Shown piece after piece: positions 22,208 through 29,466 of a DNA stretch of 33,044 bases (positions are counted from its first letter, which is position 1; every line of letters starts with the position of its first letter). Source of the DNA: Mogibacterium sp. (GTDB taxonomy: Bacteria; Bacillota; Clostridia; Peptostreptococcales; Anaerovoracaceae); contig JAFVPI010000094.1 in the NCBI GenBank assembly GCA_017505405.1, positions 1-33,044 of the forward strand. Reading direction: 5' to 3'. The notes under the pieces were generated by a model, which searched no databases, had not been told where the DNA came from, and saw nothing but the letters and a program-made list of their open reading frames with translations. Both the position numbers and the translations under genes were made by a program.

Positions 22208-22987
22208 TCACCACTTGTATATCGCGAGTCTGTTATTGAGATTCCTGCCTATGATCGCAAACAGCTTACCGCGGATAGTATGTTTTTTCATTTCCTCGTT
22301 GTAGCTGGTCTCTGATATCATCGTCATTCGCGGCTCAAGTTCAAGATACTCTTCTCCGGATTTTGTGCCCCACCCGAATGATGCATTTGTATACTTGACT
22401 GCATCATGATGTTTAGAGTTCTTTGCCATGAACGGCGCATGCAGTTCTGCAAGCAGATAACCATGTGTGAAGGAATCACAGAGCATATTTAGACAAGTCT
22501 TCACCTGCTCTTTGGAGAAGTATTCCAGGACACCTTCCATGACTATGATGTACATATCTGATTCAGGTATATTCTTCGTCCATGAGCCATCCAGAGCATC
22601 GCCATCCATCATGATGCATCGCTCTCTGTCCTCGAAGACTTTTCTCCTGACCGCGATCTGATCAGCAAGATCAACGTCATACCATCTTATCTTTCCGTTA
22701 TCTACCTGCGGGAACTTGTCGTCAAACCCACATCCGAGATTGATGCACACAGCATCAGGATATTGCGCGATAAGCTTTTTCAGTGCTTCCCTGTACATGA
22801 TAGTTCTTGCAACCACTCCTTCGTGGGACATGAACGGGTCATATTTACTTACATCGACACCAAGTGTATCTATTATTTTCTTCGCCATCGGATCACTGAT
22901 CCTGGCATCAGGTCTTGATGTTTCGCTTGCACGTATGGCAAGAGTGATAAGTGCAGTCTCCTGAACATCTCCGAATTTAAGGTCCAT
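22208..22987 (-). CDS. Leucine carboxyl methyltransferase (LCM/PPM) family methyltransferase
   Basis: The 259-residue protein opens with the family pattern VQETALITLAIRASETSRPD and has ISDPMAKKIID, motif I NLGCGFDDKF (83-92), WYDVDLADQI, and MEGVLEYFSKEQVK. These fit PF04072-type methyltransferases, which in eukaryotes and fungi methylate protein or peptide carboxylates and in bacteria often modify small molecules or polyketides. The acceptor is unknown. ATG 22987 has GGAGG 6 bases upstream. The frame is open to 23125, but that region is the promoter leader, so the shorter start is right. It is the first gene after the second copy of the duplicated promoter. Confidence 0.85.
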   Translation of the reverse strand: MDLKFGDVQETALITLAIRASETSRPDARISDPMAKKIIDTLGVDVSKYDPFMSHEGVVARTIMYREALKKLIAQYPDAVCINLGCGFDDKFPQVDNGKIRWYDVDLADQIAVRRKVFEDRERCIMMDGDALDGSWTKNIPESDMYIIVMEGVLEYFSKEQVKTCLNMLCDSFTHGYLLAELHAPFMAKNSKHHDAVKYTNASFGWGTKSGEEYLELEPRMTMISETSYNEEMKKHTIRGKLFAIIGRNLNNRLAIYKW

Positions 22988-23045
22988 ATTTTTCCTCCAT
23001 TGTTTATTTTCATTGAGTCTGTGATGCTCATCCCTCTTTCTATAT

Positions 23046-23074
23046 ATGTTAGTCTTCTCTAACTCATTTGTCAA
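23046..23074 (-). promoter_or_regulatory. Sigma-A promoter for the LCM methyltransferase unit
   Basis: TTGACA (23074-23069) and TAACAT (23051-23046) on the minus strand are 17 bases apart, identical to the promoter at 21648-21676. Transcription would begin near 23039 and read the LCM methyltransferase and the small membrane gene. Confidence 0.8.
23048..23063. promoter_or_regulatory. Candidate repressor operator GTTAG-N6-CTAAC, copy 2
   Basis: GTTAG-TCTTCT-CTAAC lies in the promoter spacer at the same place as copy 1. Complete divergence of the central six bases beside perfect half sites argues for selection on the half sites. Confidence 0.65.
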
Positions 23075-23081
23075 AAGAAAT

Positions 23082-23097
23082 GCTCCCTTTCGGGAGC
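23082..23097 (-). terminator. Hairpin preceding promoter copy 2
   Basis: GCTCCC (23082-23087) and GGGAGC (23092-23097) form a tight 6-base stem with a 4-base loop; ATTTCTTTT follows on the minus strand. It may end transcripts of the Bro-N gene, whose stop is at 23251. The stretch 23098-23250 shows no gene. Confidence 0.6.
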
Positions 23098-23250
23098 GAT
23101 TCCTAAAGTCATCTTTCTTATTCATTATATTTTCTCAGTATACATACCCCTTCTGTATGCGTCGTCCTGGATAGAAAAAACTTTTCGGACCGGGCAGAGG
23201 TATATGGAAAGAATACAGTTTCATGAGGCATTTTTAATTGCATTGTATAA

Positions 23251-24129
23251 TTATTCAGTATCTTCCATGTCTGGATTTGCTACCGCCTCAATGAGATCAG
23301 TTACTACACTATTGAGCTGAACCGCATTCTGTGAAGTTATCACAGGTCTGCCTGTACGGTCTTCGATCTCTTTTCTGGCATTACCTGCCACCGTCCCTCC
23401 TGCATTTGCGACATGCAAATTTTCCTCAAGACCTTCCGGGTTTTCAACTTTAGTCAACTCTGTGGTTGTGGCTTCCGCAAGCATATTAAGAGCCAGCTCA
23501 AGCGTGCTCATATTATCTCTGAGGTTTTCTTTCCTGAGTCCCTTCAGATTCTTATACTGTCTGGTGCTCATTCCAGACCAGGCTCTTGTAACTTCATCAG
23601 TCAGGATCGCAAACTCTCTGCCCTTTTCTATACCATGTGATTTCCACTGGTCGGTCAGTTCTTTCCTTGCCCTGATAGTCTGAAGTCTCTGATTGATCCA
23701 GTCTTCAGGATATCCCAGTCTAGCATAGGTCTCCAATGCTCGCTCAATGGACAACTCCGGATCAATAGTTTCTTCTATGCGTTCGCGTCCAACCTGTGCA
23801 AGCCAAAGCTTGAACGGCTCCGCTTTCTTCGATGGAATCGATTGAACAAGCCTTAAAAGCTGCTCAGTAGTTGCAACATCAGTCATACGCCGCTTGCCAT
23901 CTGTAGCTTTCAATCTCAACTGCTTACAATTTGTAAGCAGTTGATCAGCACCCTCATCTTTTAATCTTTTCTTCAGAACTGCCCAATATGTGCTCGCATG
24001 TCTTGAGTCCGGTTGCTCAGTCAGAGCCGCAATAACATCAACAATTGAAAAATACCATTCTTCATGTTCCTCATCCCATGCCGTTCTGATCGGCTGGTCT
24101 TCGAATAGTTTGATTTTGTCCTGATCCAT
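23251..24129 (-). CDS. Bro-N domain protein, DinD/phage-antirepressor-like
   Basis: The 292-residue protein has an N-terminal Bro-N domain: IRTAWDEEHEEWYFSIVDVI, then DSRHASTYWAVLKKRL, the LRLKATDGKRRMTDVATTEQ turn and FKLWLAQVGRERIEE. The C-terminal part (LTDQWKSHGIEKGREFAILT onward) resembles DinD. Bro-N proteins bind DNA and are common in phages, while stand-alone chromosomal copies are frequent in Clostridia with no settled role. No other phage genes lie nearby. ATG 24129 is preferred (GGAGA about 10 bases upstream) over ATG 24144. The DinD name refers to a damage-induced E. coli gene, but no clear LexA box is visible here. Confidence 0.8.
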   Translation of the reverse strand: MDQDKIKLFEDQPIRTAWDEEHEEWYFSIVDVIAALTEQPDSRHASTYWAVLKKRLKDEGADQLLTNCKQLRLKATDGKRRMTDVATTEQLLRLVQSIPSKKAEPFKLWLAQVGRERIEETIDPELSIERALETYARLGYPEDWINQRLQTIRARKELTDQWKSHGIEKGREFAILTDEVTRAWSGMSTRQYKNLKGLRKENLRDNMSTLELALNMLAEATTTELTKVENPEGLEENLHVANAGGTVAGNARKEIEDRTGRPVITSQNAVQLNSVVTDLIEAVANPDMEDTE

Positions 24130-24164
24130 AATACTCGTCTCCATTATCTTTACATACTAAGATT

Positions 24165-24210
24165 ATCAAATATTCGTACAAGAAAAAAGACGCGGAAGCT
24201 TCCACGTCTT
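24165..24210 (-). terminator. Terminator within a dispersed repeat (copy 2)
   Basis: AAGACG (24187-24192) and CGTCTT (24205-24210) flank the perfect GGAAGCTTCC inner stem (24194-24203), with a T6 run on the minus strand at 24188-24183. It probably ends the long operon whose last gene stops at 24365. The 5' side matches copy 1 at 14638-14669. Confidence 0.75.
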
Positions 24211-24290
24211 GCTTTTCTTTGGGCTGATTATATATCATTATTTCGTTTTTTCAACCACATTACTGTGAAGATTTCATCTGCCGATATGAT

Positions 24291-24337
24291 TTGTATTCTC
24301 CATTGTCGACAATGTCGGTATCAAGCTAAGAATACAA
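24291..24337. repeat. Nested inverted repeat upstream of the Bro-N gene
   Basis: TTGTATTCT (24291-24299) and AGAATACAA (24329-24337) are perfect 9-base arms enclosing CATTGTCGACAATG (24301-24314), a perfect 14-base palindrome. It lies between the RlmD-like gene (stop 24365) and the Bro-N gene. It could be an operator, a cruciform-forming site or part of a transcript end. No T-run follows directly. Confidence 0.55.
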
Positions 24338-24364
24338 TTTGAGAAATCCCACAAATTTCAATGC

Positions 24365-25810
24365 TTACAGCCTCTTCATGAGAGCTGTCACCTCACAATG
24401 TGATGTCCACGGGAACTGGTCCACTGGGGTGGCTTCTATGAATTCATATCCATTTGAAGTAAGGTATCTGATATCACGGGCGAGCGTGCCGGGATCGCAT
24501 GATACATACACTATGCGATCGGGTGCAGCCTGCACCACTGCGGCGAGCAGAGGCTCGGCGCAGCCGGCACGCGGCGGATCAAGCACCGCCACGTCTGCGT
24601 GCTCCAGTCTGATCTCAGGCTCCCGTTCTACTCTCTCATTTACCTCATTCCATTTATAGAGTTTTGCCAGCCCCATCATGCCGGGGAGTTCTTCCTCAGC
24701 TTTGCCGCAAATATATCTTGTGTTTATCACTCCGTTTATAACAGAGTTCCTGTTGGCATCAAGGATCGCCGGTCTGACCGATTCTATCCCGATGACCCGG
24801 GTCTTTTCGAAAGCCTCGATATCCTTATTTCTAAGGTCCTCAAGCAGCCACAGCCCTATGGTACCCGCACCGCAGTAGAGATCAAGTACAGTCTCTCCGC
24901 CTCTGAGGTCCGCATATTCCGCAGCTTTGTCGTAAAGACGCTCCATCTGCTCCGGGTTCACCTGATAGAATGACTGCGGGCTTATCTCAAACGTAAGGCT
25001 GCGGCCATCATCCGTTATCACCTCTTCATTGATCGTCGGCTTGCCTGCGATTATATGACACTTACCCTTATGGATGACCGCAACTGACTCCAGACTGTAT
25101 GCCTGTGTGTCTGCAGGATCCCCCTCTTCGTCAAGGCTCAGACTGTATACTGCATCGTCAAACATTTCCACAAGTTTTTCGATCTGCGGTATCTCTTTGC
25201 TTTCTGCCTCAAGCACCGCCATGACCTCGCCTGTCCCGAATGCTGTCTTTACTGTCAGCTGAGTTATGCCCCTTATGCCGGTCTCTTTAAGAAACACCCG
25301 CAATGCATCTGCACATACCATTGCCGCATCGGACTGGAGCAGGCAGTCTTCAATGTCCATCACATAATGCGTCTTTCCCTTCAGGAATCCGACTTCTCCA
25401 TGAGGGCCGACAGCGAAAACCGCCTTGTTTCTGTAGTACTTCAGCGTGCAGGCTCCAATGATAGCATTTACCTTCGGATCATCCAGCCCGCCTAATCTCT
25501 TAAGCTTTGCCCTTACCTGCTCTTCCTTGAGTTTCTTCTGAGCTTCATAGGACAGCTCCTGCATCGTGCATCCGCCGCAGCTGCCTGCATAAGGACATTC
25601 CGCATGGATCCTGTCAGGCGAAGCTGCAGTGATCTCTGTCAATACGGCCTCTGCTGAAGACTTCTTCGCCTTGGCCACCCTGGCCTTTACTTTATCTCCC
25701 GGAACTGCGCCGCCGCTCACAAAAACGGCACAGCCCTCATATCTTCCGAAGGCCCTGCCGTCATCGAGCATATCTTCTATTTTGAGTTCGATTATCTGAT
25801 TCTTTTCCAT
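24365..25810 (-). CDS. rlmD: 23S rRNA (uracil-5-)-methyltransferase, RlmD/TrmA family
   Basis: The 481-residue protein has an N-terminal TRAM domain (about 1-62), a 4Fe-4S site C72-x5-C78-x2-C81 (ECPYAGSCGGC) with C156 as likely fourth ligand, and a C-terminal methyltransferase with LDLYCGAGTIGLWL, DPPRAGC and the catalytic SCDPGTLARD cysteine. The family makes 5-methyluridine in rRNA (U747/U1939 in E. coli numbering) or tRNA, and the exact uridine cannot be read from sequence. A C in SCDP forms the covalent RNA adduct in known members. The gene follows whiA by 19 bases and closes the operon. Confidence 0.88.
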   Translation of the reverse strand: MEKNQIIELKIEDMLDDGRAFGRYEGCAVFVSGGAVPGDKVKARVAKAKKSSAEAVLTEITAASPDRIHAECPYAGSCGGCTMQELSYEAQKKLKEEQVRAKLKRLGGLDDPKVNAIIGACTLKYYRNKAVFAVGPHGEVGFLKGKTHYVMDIEDCLLQSDAAMVCADALRVFLKETGIRGITQLTVKTAFGTGEVMAVLEAESKEIPQIEKLVEMFDDAVYSLSLDEEGDPADTQAYSLESVAVIHKGKCHIIAGKPTINEEVITDDGRSLTFEISPQSFYQVNPEQMERLYDKAAEYADLRGGETVLDLYCGAGTIGLWLLEDLRNKDIEAFEKTRVIGIESVRPAILDANRNSVINGVINTRYICGKAEEELPGMMGLAKLYKWNEVNERVEREPEIRLEHADVAVLDPPRAGCAEPLLAAVVQAAPDRIVYVSCDPGTLARDIRYLTSNGYEFIEATPVDQFPWTSHCEVTALMKRL

Positions 25811-25829
25811 ATGTCTTCACCATTCCGTG

Positions 25830-26861
25830 TCAGTGAGAAGCATCTCCGCCATCGCTTTCGGCGAGCGCGCGCAGCTTCGCGAAGCGCTTGCTGATCGCCG
25901 CCTTTCCTACCGGCGGCGTCAGCGACTCACCGATCTCGGTGAGGCTCGCCTCGGGTTTGTACAGTCTGAGGTATGCCGCTTCCTTTAACTGCGGCGGCAG
26001 ATGTCTGAGCCCTTTGCTCCAGAAATCCGACAGAGGATCCGTCAGTTCATCAGCATCAGGCAGCCTGCCTGTCTCCGCGGAAGCTATCTTTACAAGCCAC
26101 TCCCTTTGCTCCTCAGCCGCCAGCAAGGTCCTGTCCACATTTGCATTGTCGCAGTTGATGATGCGCATTATCTCGCCGTGCATGCTCTTGTTGACCCGTA
26201 TGCTCTCGAAATCAAGAACAGCGCTTCCGGCTCCCATAATGCCCAGCATATCGCTGATGTACGCAGCCTTCTTCATATACACAATGTAATTATCACCTCG
26301 CCTTGCGACAGATGCCGCCAGATCATCAAATGATCCGATCAGCTTCTTCAGATCCATGGCGCTCTGCTCCTTGTCGAGCACAAACTCCAGATGATAGCCC
26401 TTGCGCGGATCCGACATCGTTCCGCAGCTAAGGAACATTCCTCTCATATATGACCGCTTGCAGCATTTGGATTTTACGACCGGCGGATAAATGCCGTCGC
26501 TGAAATAGTCATCACCCTCACGTATGAGAAGCATTCCCGTCTCACGGAGTATCTGCATCGATTTCTCATCGGGGCTGATGTTTATGTAATATGTATTCTT
26601 TCCTTTTTTGCCCTGACTGCCCGGCCTGTGTGAGCCTCCGATCGCGAGGTCGGCCTTGTTGCGGAAATAGGTCTCGATCAGCACCTTGAAGTGCCTCGCA
26701 ACAGCAGCGCTTTCCGTAGATGCCACAATAGCAAAACTGCCGCCGGTGATCCTTATCGACCCTGATGCTCTCAGGAATCCCGCGATCTCAGCCAGCATGC
26801 AGCATTTTTTGGCGGGCTCTATCCTCGCCAGCTCACTCTTTACATCCGAAGAAAATGACAC
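25830..26861 (-). CDS. whiA: DNA-binding protein WhiA
   Basis: The 343-residue protein has a LAGLIDADG-homing-endonuclease-like N-terminal domain (SFSSDVKSELARIEP, CCMLAEIAGFLRASGS, SKCCKRSYMRGMFLSCGT) and a C-terminal helix-turn-helix (AAYLRLYKPEASLTEIGESL, then PPVGKAAISKRFAKL). WhiA controls sporulation in Streptomyces and affects cell division and chromosome segregation in Bacillus; endonuclease activity is lost in the family. The start is GTG at 26861, 6 bases after AGGGG and 8 bases after the rapZ stop. The yvcK gene that normally separates rapZ and whiA is missing. Confidence 0.95.
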   Translation of the reverse strand: MSFSSDVKSELARIEPAKKCCMLAEIAGFLRASGSIRITGGSFAIVASTESAAVARHFKVLIETYFRNKADLAIGGSHRPGSQGKKGKNTYYINISPDEKSMQILRETGMLLIREGDDYFSDGIYPPVVKSKCCKRSYMRGMFLSCGTMSDPRKGYHLEFVLDKEQSAMDLKKLIGSFDDLAASVARRGDNYIVYMKKAAYISDMLGIMGAGSAVLDFESIRVNKSMHGEIMRIINCDNANVDRTLLAAEEQREWLVKIASAETGRLPDADELTDPLSDFWSKGLRHLPPQLKEAAYLRLYKPEASLTEIGESLTPPVGKAAISKRFAKLRALAESDGGDASH

Positions 26862-26869
26862 TGCGTCCC

Positions 26870-27742
26870 CTATCCTTTTTTATTCTGAAGAGCCAGGTCT
26901 CTGTGATGGATCCTTACCCTCATGCCGTCCTTCTCAAATTCTTCGGCAACAGCGTTCGCGATCGCCACAGATCTGTGATGACCGCCCGTGCAGCCGAAAG
27001 CTATGTTCAGATGATACTTTCCTTCTTTTATGTAGCCCTTTACCATCGATGCCAGCAGTGAATGTACTGATTCTACAAATTCGCCTGCCAGTTCGCTTTT
27101 GAAAATGTAATCCCTGACTTTCTTGTTATTCCCCGACAGTTTCTTCAGGCTTGCAACGTAAAAAGGATTCGGCAGGAATCTGACATCAAACATTACATCA
27201 GACTCTGTCGGTATTCCGTATTTGAACCCGAATGAGCTGATGTTCACCGTGAAGGTCGAGGATACCGCTCCGCCGAAGAACATGCGGTCGAGCTCTTCAA
27301 CCAGCTCAGGCAGCTTGAGGTTGCTGGTATCAAGCACCAGATCTGCGATCTGTCGTATCCCTCTCAGCTTTTCTCTCTCGTCTTCTATGACACTTGCGCT
27401 GGCCTGCCCGCCTGTCAGAGGATGGTTCCGTCTTACTTCGTTGTATCTTCTTACGATCTCGGATACAGCCGCCTCCATATAAAGCACCGTAAGCTCTATA
27501 TCGCTCCTGCTCCTCAGATCATCTATGACATCTATGAGTTCACCGAAGAAATTCCTGCTTCTCAGGTCTGCCACGAACACCGCCTTGGCTATATTGTTCT
27601 CTGCAGCGGAAGCCATCTCAAGAAAGTTGTATATGAGTGCCGGAGGCATATTATCGATACAGTAATACCCCTGGTCCTCAAACCAGTTTGCTGCTCTGCT
27701 TCGTCCCGCACCTGACATTCCCGTAATGATCACAACTTCCAT
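26870..27742 (-). CDS. rapZ: RNase adapter protein RapZ / nucleotide-binding protein YvcJ
   Basis: The 290-residue protein has a Walker A loop GMSGAGRS (8-15) with Arg where many homologs have Lys, the YYCIDNMPP segment, DLRSRNFF and a C-terminal domain with FGCTGGHHRSVAIA. In E. coli RapZ steers RNase E to GlmZ and thereby sets glucosamine-6-phosphate synthesis; Firmicutes YvcJ hydrolyses GTP/ATP and affects competence. Location beside murB fits a link to cell-wall precursor supply. AAGG is 8 bases before the ATG. Residue-level GTPase activity cannot be judged, though Arg at this position also occurs in other natural members as I recall. Confidence 0.93.
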   Translation of the reverse strand: MEVVIITGMSGAGRSRAANWFEDQGYYCIDNMPPALIYNFLEMASAAENNIAKAVFVADLRSRNFFGELIDVIDDLRSRSDIELTVLYMEAAVSEIVRRYNEVRRNHPLTGGQASASVIEDEREKLRGIRQIADLVLDTSNLKLPELVEELDRMFFGGAVSSTFTVNISSFGFKYGIPTESDVMFDVRFLPNPFYVASLKKLSGNNKKVRDYIFKSELAGEFVESVHSLLASMVKGYIKEGKYHLNIAFGCTGGHHRSVAIANAVAEEFEKDGMRVRIHHRDLALQNKKG

Positions 27743-27752
27743 TTTTACTACC

Positions 27753-28520
27753 TTATTTCTTCTGTATGTTTACGATCCTTTCCGGATCGATGCCTGCCTC
27801 CATGGCGAGCGCAAGGCTCTCCGCAAATCGCCCTACGTATTTTGGCCTGTGCGCATCGCTGTTGATGACGAATTTCACGTCATATTCCTTATATATCCTG
27901 AGGTCATCCGCGTCCGGATGTTTGTGTCTGGCATTGATCTCCACCAGTGTCCCTGTCTCTTCACACGCCTTCGCCACTGCATGCTCATCTATGAAAGCCT
28001 TGTCGCCGGGATGCGTCAGCGTCCTTATGTCATTGCTTTTGAGAGCTTTGATGATGCGCTCGGTATTCTGACGTCTGAGTCTCTCCTGCAGCTTCTTCGG
28101 CCACGGGAGCCTGAATGCCAGGAAATTGTGGATCATATGGCACTTCGGCACATAATGATAGCCGGCATTTACGAAGTCGAACTTTTCGAAATCCTCAGGT
28201 GAAACATCAAGGCCGTTCTCTGTATCGACTATGTCAGCTTCCACTCCGAGGTAGATCCTGAGCTTAGGGAAAGAAGCCAGAGCCAGCGCAATGTCCCTTC
28301 TCATCTGAGGGAGTTTGCGGAGATCGAGGCCGTAAAAATCAAATGGCCCGTGATCTGTTATTGCAAGCGAGTCAAGTCCTCTTTTCGCGGCCGAGCGGGC
28401 ATTGTCTATTATGCGGCCCTTCCCATGAAAATACGGACCCACTTTCGAATAGATCGTATGCGTGTGATGATCGAATATCAGTCTGTATTCTTTTTTTATA
28501 TCCTCAATACTCATTTTCAT
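27753..28520 (-). CDS. PHP-domain phosphatase, YcdX-like
   Basis: The 255-residue protein carries the PHP motifs DHHTHTIYS (17-25), ITDHGPFDF, GVEADIVD, NAGYHY, LTHPGD and INSDAH, consistent with a trinuclear metal site. It resembles YcdX-type phosphatases. Its position between murB and rapZ is conserved in many Clostridia, which suggests a role tied to cell-wall or carbon metabolism, though none is proven. The start is near the murB stop (4 bases between genes), without a clear ribosome binding site, so it is probably translated by coupling. ATG 28514 is an alternative. Confidence 0.85.
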   Translation of the reverse strand: MKMSIEDIKKEYRLIFDHHTHTIYSKVGPYFHGKGRIIDNARSAAKRGLDSLAITDHGPFDFYGLDLRKLPQMRRDIALALASFPKLRIYLGVEADIVDTENGLDVSPEDFEKFDFVNAGYHYVPKCHMIHNFLAFRLPWPKKLQERLRRQNTERIIKALKSNDIRTLTHPGDKAFIDEHAVAKACEETGTLVEINARHKHPDADDLRIYKEYDVKFVINSDAHRPKYVGRFAESLALAMEAGIDPERIVNIQKK

Positions 28521-28524
28521 AATT

Positions 28525-29460
28525 CTACAGGCTGCAGTTGATCAGCCTCACCTCAGGCTCAAGCAGTATGCCCGAGTCTGATAAAACTGTTTCTCTTACA
28601 TGTCTCATTACAGCAAGCACGTCTTCGCAGCTGGCGCCGCCTATGTTTATAACAAAGCCGGAATGCTTCTCCGACACCTGAGCTCCGCCTGCTGTATAGC
28701 CTTTGAGTCCGGACTGCTCTATAAGTGCCGCGGCATATCCGCCGACAGGTCTCTTGAATGTGCTTCCTGCGCTCGGATAGTTGACCGGCTGCTTGGAATT
28801 TCTTTTGAACTGGAGTTCAGCCACTCTCGCTGCTATCTCATCCGGATCGTCCTCTTTCAGCTCCATCTCTGCGGAAAGAATGAGTATTCCGGCATCCTCT
28901 GCCACGCTGTGCCTGTATGAGAACTGCATCTCCTCATTGCTCAGCGTGCGAAGATTTTTCCCGTCAGCGTCCATCACACGGACTGCTCTGACGACATCCC
29001 TGATCTCGCCGCCGTATGCGCCTGCGTTCATAAACACTGCTCCGCCTATGCTTCCGGGTATGCCGCTCGCAAACTCAAATCCGCTGAGTCCGTTTTCGGT
29101 CAGGAATGCCGAGACTCTCGACATGAGCATTGCCGCCCCGGCTCTTACTATGCAGGGATCATCCGCATCCCGTGTAATGGTTTCGAAATCCCCTCCGAGT
29201 TTTATCATGATGCCCGGATAGCCTTCATCCGAAACGAGAAGATTTGATCCGTTTCCGATCATCATGTGCTCCGCTCCGGCATCAGTAACAGCCGCCATAA
29301 CAGCAGCAAGCTCTTTCTCATCGTTTACCGTAACAAAAGCTGCGGCCGGTCCGCCTATGCGAAATGAAGTGTGCCTGCTCATAGGCTCATCCCTGAGCAC
29401 TCGTTCTTCAGGCACATAACTGCATATTCTTTCTATTGTTTTTAATATGATTTCCTGCAT
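28525..29460 (-). CDS. murB: UDP-N-acetylmuramate dehydrogenase MurB
   Basis: The 311-residue FAD enzyme reduces UDP-GlcNAc-enolpyruvate with NADPH to UDP-MurNAc in peptidoglycan synthesis. Landmarks are HTSFRIGGPAAAFV near the N-terminus, GNGSNLLVSDEG, GIPGSIGGAVFMNAGAYGGE (FAD-binding), FSYRHS, the type II NYPSAGSTFKRP and the C-terminal LEPEVRLI with the conserved Glu. It starts 6 bases after the AI-2E permease gene, with a weak ribosome binding site, in the cell-wall operon. Confidence 0.95.
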   Translation of the reverse strand: MQEIILKTIERICSYVPEERVLRDEPMSRHTSFRIGGPAAAFVTVNDEKELAAVMAAVTDAGAEHMMIGNGSNLLVSDEGYPGIMIKLGGDFETITRDADDPCIVRAGAAMLMSRVSAFLTENGLSGFEFASGIPGSIGGAVFMNAGAYGGEIRDVVRAVRVMDADGKNLRTLSNEEMQFSYRHSVAEDAGILILSAEMELKEDDPDEIAARVAELQFKRNSKQPVNYPSAGSTFKRPVGGYAAALIEQSGLKGYTAGGAQVSEKHSGFVINIGGASCEDVLAVMRHVRETVLSDSGILLEPEVRLINCSL

Positions 29461-29466
29461 TTTGTT

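Larger units (their letters stand above)
23018..23097 (-). repeat. Duplicated promoter/leader element, copy 2
   Basis: This is the partner of 21620-21701: 55 bases in two blocks are identical and only the six-base operator centre and the hairpin loop differ. It lies directly upstream of the LCM methyltransferase gene. The two copies are about 1.4 kb apart in the same orientation and could recombine. Confidence 0.9.

Noticed and set aside
23251-24129. Prophage remnant around the Bro-N gene
   Set aside because: No integrase, structural, lysis or attachment-site sequence flanks it; both neighbours are ordinary chromosomal genes.
24301-24314. LexA/SOS box upstream of the DinD-like gene
   Set aside because: The palindrome CATTGTCGACAATG does not match the Gram-positive GAAC-N4-GTTC box or the E. 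coli CTG-N10-CAG box.
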